Source: QAND01 sp003150225
GTDB taxonomy: Bacteria; Bacillota; Clostridia; Christensenellales; QAND01
Reading direction: 5' to 3'
NCBI RefSeq assembly: GCF_044357945.1
Contig: NZ_CP076563.1
Location: 1-64,000, forward strand
Length of the DNA: 64,000 nt
A program made the position numbers and the translations under genes. The notes beneath the pieces were generated by a model that saw only the letters and a list, made by a program, of their open reading frames with translations, ran no database searches and had not been told where the DNA came from. This document shows, piece after piece, positions 16,597 to 25,171 of this stretch. How positions within the stretch are numbered: the stretch's first letter is position 1; every line of letters starts with the position of its first letter.

Positions 16597-16665
16597 TATA
16601 CTAAATACAACAACGTGCAGTTTGCAGTATGGAACGTAAGTCCAGTTGCGAACTGCGCTTTTTTT
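16597..16665 (+). promoter_or_regulatory. Leader with attenuator-type terminator upstream of the CarD-like gene
   Basis: A TATACT -10 (16597-16602, weak -35) is followed by an 11-bp stem, 16615-16625 pairing with 16648-16658 around a 22-base loop, then seven T residues (16659-16665). The terminator lies wholly inside the 5' leader, 44 bases before the GTG start. Transcription of the regulator would thus depend on read-through. Confidence 0.6.
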
Positions 16666-16708
16666 CCACGGTGCCGTTTTGCCGGTGGAATCAAAAGAGG
16701 TGAAGGTA

Positions 16709-17227
16709 GTGTATGCGGTAAACGACGTGGTGCTGTATGGTGGAGAAGGGGTCTGCAAAATAGCGGATATTGAGAAGCGGAACTTCCATGGAAAAGAGGT
16801 GGAATACTATGTGCTAAAGCCTCTCTATGGCAGCAGCTCTACGGTATATGTACCCACGCAGAATACAACGCTGACCGACCGAATCCGCCGTATTCTTTCC
16901 CCGGAGGAAATCTTTCAGTTGATCCAAACCATGCCGGATGAGAAATCCATTTGGATTGAGAACGAAAACCATCGGAAGGAACGCTATCAGCAGATTCTAA
17001 AAAAAGGGGATCGGGAGGAGCTGGTGCGGCTCATTAAAACCCTGTACCTTCATCGGGAAGCCCTGGCGGAGAAAGGGAAAAAACTGCATATTGCCGATGA
17101 GCAGTTTTTTCGGGAGGCAGAACATATTTTGTACGAGGAGTTTGCCCATGTGCTGAAGATCAGCCAGGATCAGGTGCTGCCCTATATCATGGAGCAAATT
17201 GGAACCCCTTTAGAAGAAGAGGGTTGA
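16709..17227 (+). CDS. CarD/CdnL-family RNA polymerase-binding regulator
   Basis: CarD-like proteins bind the RNA polymerase beta subunit and adjust open-complex stability. The N-terminal Tudor-like domain is clear: VVYAVNDVVLYGGEGVCKI, EYYVLKPLY and STVYVPT. It is followed by an all-helical C-terminal domain of about 110 residues with a basic RYQQILKKGDREELVRLIK segment. The start is GTG 16709, preceded by GAGGTG at 16697; an upstream ATG at 16646 falls inside the leader hairpin. The length of 172 residues is normal. It sits upstream of carAB but is separated by 574 bp of repeats, so a shared transcript is doubtful. Confidence 0.9.
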   Translation: MYAVNDVVLYGGEGVCKIADIEKRNFHGKEVEYYVLKPLYGSSSTVYVPTQNTTLTDRIRRILSPEEIFQLIQTMPDEKSIWIENENHRKERYQQILKKGDREELVRLIKTLYLHREALAEKGKKLHIADEQFFREAEHILYEEFAHVLKISQDQVLPYIMEQIGTPLEEEG

Positions 17228-17801
17228 TTGAAACGGTATCTTCCCAAAAAATTGTTGTAATCCATCTGATTCCGTGATAACATACATGATTAGAAATACA
17301 AAAAACGTGTGGGGCTAATGGCCTTACCGGATGGGATGATCATGGAAAAAGAGTGCGTTACCGTGGAAAAATCCGGTCCCTTTCGGCCGGTATATGAGGG
17401 GAAAATGCGATAGCGCGTCAGTGGCTCTGTGGGTTTGGTGTTTCCGAAACCCGCGGGGCTATTTTTTCGCCCGGAGGGATCCGGCGCCGTGTGGTTGTGG
17501 ATGCAGTTTGCTAGAGTAGTGTGTGTGATTTTCTTATTGTGGGGATGAAAGAGGGTAAGAGCGCCAATGCCAAAGGGGAATAGGCCCAGCCTGCCGGACG
17601 CGGTAGGAAAGTTGCTTTTGCCCATTGCGGGGAAAAAATAAAATAGGAGTACCAATATCATAGCAACAAGGGTGCAGGCCCAGCCTGCCGGACGCGGTAG
17701 GAAAGTCGCTTTTGCCCATTGCGGGGAAAAAACAAAATAGGAGTACCAATATCATAGCGACAAGGGTGCAGGCTCAGCCTGCCCGGGAAGGAGAGACAGA
17801 G
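17228..17801 (+). other. Long non-coding stretch before carA, containing tandem 94-bp repeats
   Basis: The left part (17228-17540) holds GC-rich hairpins, including a stem around 17435-17475 ending in a T-run that may be a terminator (GTTTCCGAAACCCGCGGGG region). The right part is occupied by the repeats described separately. Small minus-strand frames across the repeats encode only repeat translations and have no credible start sites. I see no protein gene. Confidence 0.6.
17582..17783 (+). repeat. Tandem 94-bp repeat with paired substitutions, upstream of carA
   Basis: Two complete copies (17582-17675 and 17676-17769) plus the first 14 bases of a third lie directly upstream of the carA ribosome binding site. 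Each copy begins with a GCAGGC/GCCTGC-type palindrome. Copy 1 has GTTGC (17611-17615) and GCAAC (17663-17667); copy 2 has GTCGC (17705-17709) and GCGAC (17757-17761). The change of U-A to C-G keeps a five-base-pair stem in both copies. This supports a folded RNA or DNA structure. The family is unknown to me. Confidence 0.85.
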
Positions 17802-18863
17802 ATGAGAAAGAAAGCAACCTTATGCTTGGCGGACGGGTCCCAGTACAGCGGGACCATGTTCGGCGCCTGTCAGGATGTGATCGGAGAGCTGGTGTTTAAC
17901 ACCGGTATGACGGGCTATCAGGAGGTGGTAACGGATCCCTCCTATAAAGGCCAGATGGTGATGCTGACCTACCCCTTGGTGGGCAACTACGGGGTAAACG
18001 GTATGGCCAATGAGTCCATGAACAGCCACCCAAATGCCCTCATTATCCAGGAACTATGCGACCTTCCCGTTGACCGAAAAAACGAAATTTCCCTGGAGGA
18101 GTTTCTTCAGAGGAACGATATGACGGGCCTGTGCGATGTGGATACCCGGGCCGTTACCCGGAAGATACGGGAAGCGGGAGTGATGAACGCCGCTATCACC
18201 AGCGGTCCGGTGTCGGAGGATTTGTTGAGCCGGATTCGCAGCTATGAAATATCCCATCCGGTGGATACCACCACCTGTACCTCTCCCTACTTCATTCCCG
18301 GCGGCGACTTCTGCGTGGCGGTGCTGGATATGGGCGCAAAGCAGAGCATCGTCCGCGCTCTGATGGCGCTGGGCGTATCCCTTAAGATCTATCCCGCCCG
18401 GACGCCGGCCTACGCTATTCTAAAGGCGGGCTGCGATGGAGTGGTAATTACCAACGGTCCGGGGGACCCCAAGGATAACGACTACGCTTACAGCACCATC
18501 CGGGAGCTCATGGCGAAAAAGCCCACCATGGGCATTTGTCTGGGGCACCAGCTCATGGCTTTAAGCCATGGAGGGGACACCTACAAGATGGCCTTTGGCC
18601 ATCGGGGCGCCAACCACCCTGTAAAGGATATGACCACCGGACGGATCTATATCACCAGTCAAAACCACGGCTACGCGGTAGATGGAAAGAAGCTACCGGA
18701 GGGGGCGGAACTCTATTTTACCAGCGTCAACGACGGCACCGTGGAAGGACTACGATATGAAAACGGCTTCTCGGTACAGTTTCATCCGGAGGCTGCTCCT
18801 GGCCCTCGGGATAGCCGTTATCTGTTCCAGGAGTTTTTGTCCATGATCGAGAGGAGGAAATAG
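17802..18863 (+). CDS. carA: Carbamoyl-phosphate synthase small (glutaminase) subunit
   Basis: It hydrolyses glutamine and channels ammonia to CarB for carbamoyl phosphate, used in pyrimidine and arginine synthesis. The 353-residue protein has the N-terminal CPSase domain (VFNTGMTGYQEV, DTRAVTRKIRE) and a C-terminal class I glutaminase with GICLGHQ, QNHGYAVD and FHPEAAPGP. The start ATG 17802 follows GAAGGAGAG; an upstream in-frame ATG at 17712 lies in the repeats. The carB start lies 3 bases after its stop, implying translational coupling. Confidence 0.96.
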   Translation: MRKKATLCLADGSQYSGTMFGACQDVIGELVFNTGMTGYQEVVTDPSYKGQMVMLTYPLVGNYGVNGMANESMNSHPNALIIQELCDLPVDRKNEISLEEFLQRNDMTGLCDVDTRAVTRKIREAGVMNAAITSGPVSEDLLSRIRSYEISHPVDTTTCTSPYFIPGGDFCVAVLDMGAKQSIVRALMALGVSLKIYPARTPAYAILKAGCDGVVITNGPGDPKDNDYAYSTIRELMAKKPTMGICLGHQLMALSHGGDTYKMAFGHRGANHPVKDMTTGRIYITSQNHGYAVDGKKLPEGAELYFTSVNDGTVEGLRYENGFSVQFHPEAAPGPRDSRYLFQEFLSMIERRK

Positions 18864-18865
18864 CC

Positions 18866-21800
18866 ATGCCGAAGCGTCAGGATATTCATAAAGTATTGGT
18901 CATTGGGTCGGGGCCCATCGTCATCGGCCAGGCGGCGGAGTTCGATTACGCCGGCACCCAGGCTTGCCGGGTACTCCGGGAGGAAGGCCTTACGGTGGTG
19001 TTGGTGAACAGCAACCCCGCCACCATCATGACGGATCAGGACATTGCGGACCGGGTGTACCTGGAACCTCTTACCGTGGATTCCATCGAAAAGATCATCG
19101 ACCGGGAACGGCCGGATTCCCTTCTGGCTACCCTGGGAGGACAGACCGGCCTTAACCTGGCTATGGAGCTCTATGAAAGCGGCGTGCTGGATCGCTACGG
19201 CGTTAAGCTGTTGGGTACCAATGTGGAGAGCATCAAAAAGAGCGAGGATCGGGAAGCCTTTAAGGAGGCGATGATCGCCATCGGGGAGCCTATCATCGAT
19301 AGTACAGTGGTGGAGAGCCTGCCCGAGGCCATGGCCTACGCGCGGGAAGTGGGATTCCCCCTCATCGTTCGTCCAGCCTATACCTTGGGAGGGACCGGCG
19401 GGGGATTCGCCTTTAACGCAGAGGATCTGGCGCAGATTGCCACCACCGGCATGCGGGCCAGCCGTACCGGCCAGGTGCTCATCGAAAAGAGCGTCTTTGG
19501 CTGGAAGGAGATCGAGTACGAGGTGATGCGGGATTCCCAGGGGAATTGCATCACGGTCTGCAACATGGAAAACTTCGATCCCGTAGGCATCCATACCGGG
19601 GACTCCATCGTGGTGGCCCCCACCCAAACCCTTTCGGATAACGAGCATCAGATGCTCCGGTCCTCGGCCATCAACATTGTGGATGCCCTCAATATCCAGG
19701 GCGGATGCAACGTTCAGTATGCCCTTGAGCCCGGCAGCAACCGCTATTATGTCATCGAGGTAAACCCCCGGGTATCCCGATCCTCAGCTCTGGCCAGCAA
19801 GGCCACTGGATATCCCATCGCCAAGGTGGCCACCCGGGTGGCAATCGGCTATACGTTGGATGAGATTGTAAACGGTGTTACCGGAGAAACCACCGCCTGT
19901 TTTGAGCCTACCCTGGACTATGTGGTGGTGAAATACCCCCGGTGGCCCTTCGATAAGTTCCCCCACGCTGATACCCGCATCGGCACTCAGATGAAGGCCA
20001 CCGGCGAGGTGATGTCCATCGGCAGCAACTTCCAGTCTGCCCTGTTGAAGGCGGTGCGGAGTCTGGAATTGGGGCAATTTTCCTTGGAGATGCCCTCCCT
20101 GCGCCAGTATGGAGAGAATCAGCTTATGGAGATGGTGCGCCATGCCGACCACCAGCGCCTGTTTGTGGTGGCGGAGCTATTCCGCCGGGGGGTGAGCGTG
20201 GACGCCGTCTTCGAGGCTACCCAGATCGACCGGTGGTTCTTGGGGCATGTGTCTGGGATGGTGGAGTTGGAGGAGCGGGCCAAGCATATGCCTCTTTCCA
20301 TGTATGATCACGACACCATGCTGGAGATGAAGCGGTACGGCGTAGCCGATGCCGCCCTGGCCCAATGGAACAACGTGAACGAGGACGAGGTCCGGGCCAA
20401 GCGGAAGGAGCTTTCTGTTCTGCCCGCCTATCGGATGGTGGATACCTGCGGCGGTGAATTTGCGGCTGTGAGCCCCTACTACTATTCCTGCTACGGCGCG
20501 GAGAACGAGTACGAGGACAACGGCCGGGAGCGGGTCTGCGTTCTGGGGTCCGGGCCCATCCGTATCGGACAGGGCATTGAGTTTGACTACTGCTCCGTCC
20601 ATTGCGTCTTCTCCCTGGAGCGCATGGGCTATGATACCGTCATCATCAACAACAACCCCGAGACGGTATCCACGGATTTTGATATCTCTACCCGGCTGTA
20701 TTTCGAGCCCTTGGCCCGGGAGGATGTGCTGAACGTCTTGGAGATGGAGCAGCCCAAGGGAGTTGTGGCTCAGTTTGGCGGCCAGACCGCCATCAAGCTG
20801 TCGGGCGCGGTGGAGCGAGCCGGATTCCCCATCCTAGGTACGGGGTTTGACGCCATCGATCGTGCGGAGGACCGGGAGCGGTTTGATGAGATGATGAACG
20901 CGCTTTCCATCGACCGGCCCCAGGGGGACACCGTTTTCACCAGCGAGGAGGCGGTGGCTGCCGCCAATCGGCTGGGCTATCCCGTTCTGGTGCGGCCCAG
21001 CTATGTGCTGGGAGGCCAGGGGATGGAGATCGCCTATGAGGATCGGGACGTCCGGGAGTTTATGGCCATCATCGGCAACGCCCAGGAGCATCCCATCCTG
21101 GTGGATAAATACATCCGGGGTACGGAGATGGAGGTGGACGCCATCTGCGACGGGGAGGACGTCCTGATCCCCGGTCTTATGGAGCATATCGAAAAGGCTG
21201 GCGTTCATAGCGGAGACAGCATCAGCGTGTACCCCGCCACCGATACCAACGACGCCGAGGAAGCCCGGATCGTGGACATCACTCGCCGTATCGCAAACGA
21301 GCTGGGGGTTCGCGGCCTTATGAACATCCAGTTTATCCGCATGGACGGCAAGCTTTATGTCATCGAGGTGAACCCTCGGAGCAGCCGTACCGTGCCCTAT
21401 ATCAGCAAGGTAACGGGTATCCCCATGGTGGAGCTGGGGGTTCGGGCCAGCTTTGGCGAGCGGGTAGCGGACATGGGCTTTGGCACCGGGATGTACCCCA
21501 AGGCCGATGTGTTTGCCATTAAGCAGCCGGTATTTAGCAGCGAAAAGCTGCCCGATGTTGGCGTAACCCTTGGGCCCGAGATGAAGTCCACCGGCGAAGT
21601 ACTGGGCCTGTCTCGCTCCTATGACGAGGCTCTGTTGAAGGCCATGATCTCCTCCAAGACCCGGATCCCCAAGGAGGGAGGCGTGCTCATCACCGTAAAG
21701 GACAGCGATAAACCCGAGGCGGTTGAGGTGGCTCGAGGATTCAGCGACCGGGGCTTTACGGTCTATTCCACCGCGGGTACTGCCCGGCTGCTTCGGGAAA

Positions 21801-22084
21801 AAGGGGTCCCGGTGGAGCAAGTGGACGAGAGCCAGGGCCGTCTGGGTACCCTACTGACCCAGATTGCCATGGGAAACTTTGGCCTCATCATCAACACGCC
21901 TACCAACGGGCGGATGCCCCATAGCGACGGTTTCCAGATTCGCCGCCGGGCGGTGGAATGTGGGATTCCCTGTCTCACCAGCCTGGATACCGCCCGGGTC
22001 ATGCTGGGTTGCATCGATCTCATCCGGAGCGGCAAGGGTATTACGCCTTTGGGGCTCCATGACATCAAGAGAGGGGAAAAGTAG
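18866..22084 (+). CDS. carB: Carbamoyl-phosphate synthase large subunit
   Basis: The 1072-residue protein carries two tandem ATP-grasp halves, beginning KVLVIGSGPIVIGQAAEFDY and, near residue 560, VLGSGPIRIGQGIEFDYCSV. Both have full NPRVSRSSA/NPRSSRTVP metal-site motifs. The C-terminal MGS-like allosteric domain is present (VLITVKDSDKPEAV, STAGTARLL), the usual site of UMP and ornithine regulation. The length is standard and no part is missing. It is followed 4 bases later by hisH. Confidence 0.97.
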   Translation: MPKRQDIHKVLVIGSGPIVIGQAAEFDYAGTQACRVLREEGLTVVLVNSNPATIMTDQDIADRVYLEPLTVDSIEKIIDRERPDSLLATLGGQTGLNLAMELYESGVLDRYGVKLLGTNVESIKKSEDREAFKEAMIAIGEPIIDSTVVESLPEAMAYAREVGFPLIVRPAYTLGGTGGGFAFNAEDLAQIATTGMRASRTGQVLIEKSVFGWKEIEYEVMRDSQGNCITVCNMENFDPVGIHTGDSIVVAPTQTLSDNEHQMLRSSAINIVDALNIQGGCNVQYALEPGSNRYYVIEVNPRVSRSSALASKATGYPIAKVATRVAIGYTLDEIVNGVTGETTACFEPTLDYVVVKYPRWPFDKFPHADTRIGTQMKATGEVMSIGSNFQSALLKAVRSLELGQFSLEMPSLRQYGENQLMEMVRHADHQRLFVVAELFRRGVSVDAVFEATQIDRWFLGHVSGMVELEERAKHMPLSMYDHDTMLEMKRYGVADAALAQWNNVNEDEVRAKRKELSVLPAYRMVDTCGGEFAAVSPYYYSCYGAENEYEDNGRERVCVLGSGPIRIGQGIEFDYCSVHCVFSLERMGYDTVIINNNPETVSTDFDISTRLYFEPLAREDVLNVLEMEQPKGVVAQFGGQTAIKLSGAVERAGFPILGTGFDAIDRAEDRERFDEMMNALSIDRPQGDTVFTSEEAVAAANRLGYPVLVRPSYVLGGQGMEIAYEDRDVREFMAIIGNAQEHPILVDKYIRGTEMEVDAICDGEDVLIPGLMEHIEKAGVHSGDSISVYPATDTNDAEEARIVDITRRIANELGVRGLMNIQFIRMDGKLYVIEVNPRSSRTVPYISKVTGIPMVELGVRASFGERVADMGFGTGMYPKADVFAIKQPVFSSEKLPDVGVTLGPEMKSTGEVLGLSRSYDEALLKAMISSKTRIPKEGGVLITVKDSDKPEAVEVARGFSDRGFTVYSTAGTARLLREKGVPVEQVDESQGRLGTLLTQIAMGNFGLIINTPTNGRMPHSDGFQIRRRAVECGIPCLTSLDTARVMLGCIDLIRSGKGITPLGLHDIKRGEK

Positions 22085-22087
22085 CCC

Positions 22088-22690
22088 ATGGTTGTGATAT
22101 TGGACTATGGGGTAGGCAATCTCCACAGCGTAAAAAAAGCCTTTGCCTACATCGGTCAGGAGGCGGTAATCTCCTCCGATTTAGCCGTCATCCGCCGGGC
22201 GGATCATCTGATCCTTCCCGGGGTAGGGGCGTTTCACGACGCCAGGCTGCGGCTTCGGGAATCCGGAATGGAGGATGCCGCGCGGGAGGCCATAAAGGCC
22301 GGTAAGCCGGTGCTGGGCGTGTGTCTGGGGATGCAGCTTTTGTATGAAAGCAGCCTGGAAAATGGGGAACACCCCGGTATGGGGATTCTGCCCGGCCGGG
22401 TGGTACCCTTTACCGGGCCCTTGAAGGTGCCCCATATGGGTTGGAACGCCCTTGCTTTCCATGGAGACAGCCCCCTGTTCCGGGGGATTTCCCAGGGGAG
22501 CTACGTGTATTTCGTCCATTCCTATTATGTGCCCTATGGGGGGGATCCCGGCTTTCAGGGAGCTACGGCGGAGTATGGCGTATCCTTTACCGCCGCCGTT
22601 CAGAAGGACAACCTCTTCGCTACCCAGTTCCATCCTGAGAAAAGCGGAGAAGTGGGCCTGCAGATGCTCCGCAACTTTGCGGCCATCTAG
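22088..22690 (+). CDS. hisH: Imidazole glycerol phosphate synthase glutaminase subunit
   Basis: HisH supplies ammonia to HisF in histidine synthesis. The 200-residue protein has ILDYGVGNLHSVKKAF, the nucleophile motif GVCLGMQLLYE and the late QFHPEKSG. The start ATG 22088 is 4 bases after carB, with GAGAGGGG upstream. No other histidine genes are present, so the hisHF pair has been separated from the rest of the pathway and joined to carAB. Confidence 0.95.
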   Translation: MVVILDYGVGNLHSVKKAFAYIGQEAVISSDLAVIRRADHLILPGVGAFHDARLRLRESGMEDAAREAIKAGKPVLGVCLGMQLLYESSLENGEHPGMGILPGRVVPFTGPLKVPHMGWNALAFHGDSPLFRGISQGSYVYFVHSYYVPYGGDPGFQGATAEYGVSFTAAVQKDNLFATQFHPEKSGEVGLQMLRNFAAI

Positions 22691-22702
22691 AAGGGAGATC
22701 AT

Positions 22703-23464
22703 ATGCTGACAAAGAGAATCATCCCCTGTCTGGACGTCCGGGACGGAAGGGTGGTCAAAGGGGTCAATTTTGTGGATATCATCGATGCCGGGGATCCGGT
22801 AGAGGCGGCGAAAGTCTATGATGCCGCCGGCGCCGATGAATTGGTGTTCCTGGACATCATGGCCTCCGCCGACGGGAGAAAGACCATGCTGGATGTGGTG
22901 GAGCAGGTGGCTAGCCAGGTGTTTATCCCCTTTACTGTGGGGGGCGGTATTCGCACCATCGAGGCCATCCGAGAGACCCTCTTGGCAGGAGCCGATAAGG
23001 TCTCCCTCAATTCCCCAGCGGTGCGTGAGCCCCAGCTCATTGCCCGGGCGGCGGACCGGTTCGGGAGCCAGTGCGTGGTGGTGGCGGTGGACGCCCGGCG
23101 AAATGAGGAGAGAAAGAGCTGGGATGTGTACATCAACGGTGGACGGATCAACACCGGCCTGGACGCCATTGAATGGATCCGTGAGGCCGCTCGGCTGGGG
23201 GCGGGGGAAATCCTCCTCACCAGCATGGATGGAGACGGCACCAAAGCGGGCTATGATCTCGCTTTAAACCGCGCGGCATCCCAAGCGGTGAGCATTCCCA
23301 TCATTGCCTCTGGCGGGGCGGGAAAGCTGGAGGATTTCTATGAGGTATTCACGGAGGGAGGCGCGGACGCGGCCCTGGCCGCCTCGCTGTTTCACTTCGG
23401 AGAGCTGGAGATCAAAGAGGTCAAGGAATATTTGGCTAGCCGCGGGATTTCCATTCGTTTGTAA
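22703..23464 (+). CDS. hisF: Imidazole glycerol phosphate synthase cyclase subunit
   Basis: HisF is a TIM barrel that joins ammonia to PRFAR, giving imidazole glycerol phosphate and AICAR, the latter a purine intermediate. The protein is 253 residues with IIPCLDVRDGRVVKGVNF at the start, the catalytic Asp11 within it, and VVAVDARR holding the second Asp. GAAGGGAG precedes the start, 12 bases after hisH. A strong terminator follows, closing the carAB-hisHF unit. Confidence 0.96.
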   Translation: MLTKRIIPCLDVRDGRVVKGVNFVDIIDAGDPVEAAKVYDAAGADELVFLDIMASADGRKTMLDVVEQVASQVFIPFTVGGGIRTIEAIRETLLAGADKVSLNSPAVREPQLIARAADRFGSQCVVVAVDARRNEERKSWDVYINGGRINTGLDAIEWIREAARLGAGEILLTSMDGDGTKAGYDLALNRAASQAVSIPIIASGGAGKLEDFYEVFTEGGADAALAASLFHFGELEIKEVKEYLASRGISIRL

Positions 23465-23465
23465 G

Positions 23466-23491
23466 AAAAAAGAGCCTTTCGGCTCTTTTTT
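23466..23491 (+). terminator. Terminator after hisF
   Basis: AGAGCC (23471-23476) pairs with GGCTCT around a TTTC loop, extended by matching A and T runs. Confidence 0.9.
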
Positions 23492-23699
23492 CTATCCAAT
23501 TATTCTTTTCAAAACTGAAGAGAAAAATACATCAAGAAATCATGATTGTTTAATTAGATGAGGGAAAGAGGCGTTCCGTTAAAAAGGGAAATCGTTTGTT
23601 GCGCATACCCATCTATACCGAATTTTTGCATAGTATGCCCCTCTTATCGAATACATTGCCTGGAAGGAGATAATCCGGCATAAGGAGGAGAACGATCCC

Positions 23700-23828
23700 A
23701 TGTTCCACGCCTGCGGCGGCCTTTATCTGGAGGAATCCTCTTTCGCTGTGCTTGTCGAAGAAACCCGCAAAAAACCCTGGAAAACCGGGGCTTTTTTCTT
23801 GCACACCATGAATTTTCGTGTACAATGA
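23700..23828 (+). CDS. Possible 42-residue leader peptide upstream of metY
   Basis: An ATG at 23700 lies 9 bases after a strong AAGGAGGAG (23682-23690) and opens a 42-codon frame. A terminator-like hairpin (23769-23797) lies inside the frame. The peptide (MFHACGGLYLEESSFAVL at its start) has no run of Met or Cys codons, so a classical attenuator is not evident. The frame ends 52 bases before the metY start. It may be a regulatory upstream ORF, a small protein, or chance. Confidence 0.35.
   Translation: MFHACGGLYLEESSFAVLVEETRKKPWKTGAFFLHTMNFRVQ
23769..23797 (+). terminator. Terminator-like hairpin in the metY leader
   Basis: CCCTGG (23775-23780) pairs with CCGGGG (23785-23790), with one G-U pair and an AAAA loop, followed by a run of six T. 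An A-run on the 5' side makes it potentially bidirectional. Confidence 0.6.
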
Positions 23829-23880
23829 AAAGAAAACAAAATCCATGGGAACACTTCCCTGGAGAAAGGATGGGAGCGCC

Positions 23881-25167
23881 ATGGCGAAAACCCCCGGATT
23901 CGATACTCTGATGATACATGGAGGCCAGGAGCCCGACCCAACCACCGGGTCCCGCGCCGTGCCCATCTACCAGACCACATCCTATGTTTACCAGAGCGCC
24001 CAACACGCCGCGGACATCTTCAATCTTGTGGCTCCCGGCCATATCTATAGCCGTATTGACAACCCAACCGTGGATGTTCTGGAAAAACGAGTGGCCGCTC
24101 TAGAGGGCGGCACTGGCGCCCTGGCCACCGCCTCTGGCATGAGCGCCATTCTGTATTCCATCCTCAATATCTGCGGAGTGGGAGACGAGGTGGTGGCGGC
24201 TGTGACCCTTTACGGCGGCACCCATACCTTGTTTGCTGACCGGATGGAAAAACAATACGGCATCAAAGTCCATTTGGTGGATCCCGACGATCCCGCGGCC
24301 TTTGTGGAAAAATTCAACGAGAGAACCCGGGCGGTCTATTTTGAAAGCCTGGGCAATCCCGGTATCAATATTCCCGACATCCAGGGAATCGCCAAGGCGG
24401 CCCATGCCCAGGGCGTCCCCGTTATCTGCGACAATACCTTTGGGACCCCGTATCTTACCAAGTTAAAGGACTGGGGAGTGGATATCATCGTCCATTCCCT
24501 CACAAAATATTTGGGAGGGCACGGCACCAGCATGGGCGGCATGGTGGTGGACCTGGGCGTGTTCGACTGGGCCAACGGCAAGTTCCCCATGTTTACCCAG
24601 CCCGACGAGACCTATCATGGGGTGGTCTATGGGGACAACATGCCCCTGGCCTACATCACCAAGATGCGGACCCAGCTTTTGCGGGATACCGGCGCTTGCC
24701 TATCCCCGTTTAACGCCTTTTTGATTTTGCAGGGGATCGAGACCCTAAGCCTTCGGATGGACCGCCACTGCCAGAACGCCCAGACGATCGCGGAGCGACT
24801 GGCAGCCCATCACATGGTGGAGCATGTGAGCTATCCCGGCCTTGTGGGAGACCGCTATTATGACCGGGCGCAGACCTATTTTCAAAAGGGGTGCGGCGCC
24901 ATCCTCACCTTTACCATCCGGGGAGGGCTTGCCGCCGGCAGAAAGTTTATCGATTCCCTAAATCTGTTCTCGCTGCTGGCCAACGTGGCGGATGCTAAGA
25001 GCTTGGTGATCCATCCAGCCAGCACCACCCATGGACAGATGAGCGAGCAGGCGCTTCGGGAGGCGGGCATCGAGCCTGGAATGATCCGGCTGTCCATCGG
25101 CCTGGAAGATGTGGAGGATATTTGGGAGGATCTTGCCGCGGGATTGGCTGCGGCCCAGGAGGGATAA
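23881..25167 (+). CDS. metY: O-acetylhomoserine sulfhydrylase
   Basis: This PLP enzyme of the Cys/Met metabolism family makes homocysteine from O-acetylhomoserine and sulfide. The 428-residue length and opening FDTLMIHGGQEPDPTTGSRA fit MetY rather than the shorter MetB/MetC enzymes. The PLP lysine is in VHSLTKYLGGHG (near residue 209), with phosphate-binding YSRIDNPT and ASGMSA upstream. I start at ATG 23881, preceded by AAAGGATGG; an ATG at 23818 would add an unusual 21-residue extension. It forms a sulfur amino acid group with cysK and metA. Confidence 0.92.
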   Translation: MAKTPGFDTLMIHGGQEPDPTTGSRAVPIYQTTSYVYQSAQHAADIFNLVAPGHIYSRIDNPTVDVLEKRVAALEGGTGALATASGMSAILYSILNICGVGDEVVAAVTLYGGTHTLFADRMEKQYGIKVHLVDPDDPAAFVEKFNERTRAVYFESLGNPGINIPDIQGIAKAAHAQGVPVICDNTFGTPYLTKLKDWGVDIIVHSLTKYLGGHGTSMGGMVVDLGVFDWANGKFPMFTQPDETYHGVVYGDNMPLAYITKMRTQLLRDTGACLSPFNAFLILQGIETLSLRMDRHCQNAQTIAERLAAHHMVEHVSYPGLVGDRYYDRAQTYFQKGCGAILTFTIRGGLAAGRKFIDSLNLFSLLANVADAKSLVIHPASTTHGQMSEQALREAGIEPGMIRLSIGLEDVEDIWEDLAAGLAAAQEG

Positions 25168-25171
25168 ACCT

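Noticed and set aside
17290..17755. Minus-strand open frames across the 94-bp repeats encoding a hydrophobic repeated peptide
   Set aside because: The frames come only from translating the repeat, have no convincing ribosome binding sites, and the copy differences fit RNA pairing better than amino acid conservation.
17582..17783. CRISPR-like array
   Set aside because: The repeat unit is 94 bp with no variable spacers between copies.
23465..23880. SAM riboswitch or T-box upstream of metY
   Set aside because: I could not find the conserved SAM-I core or a T-box sequence on the plus strand.
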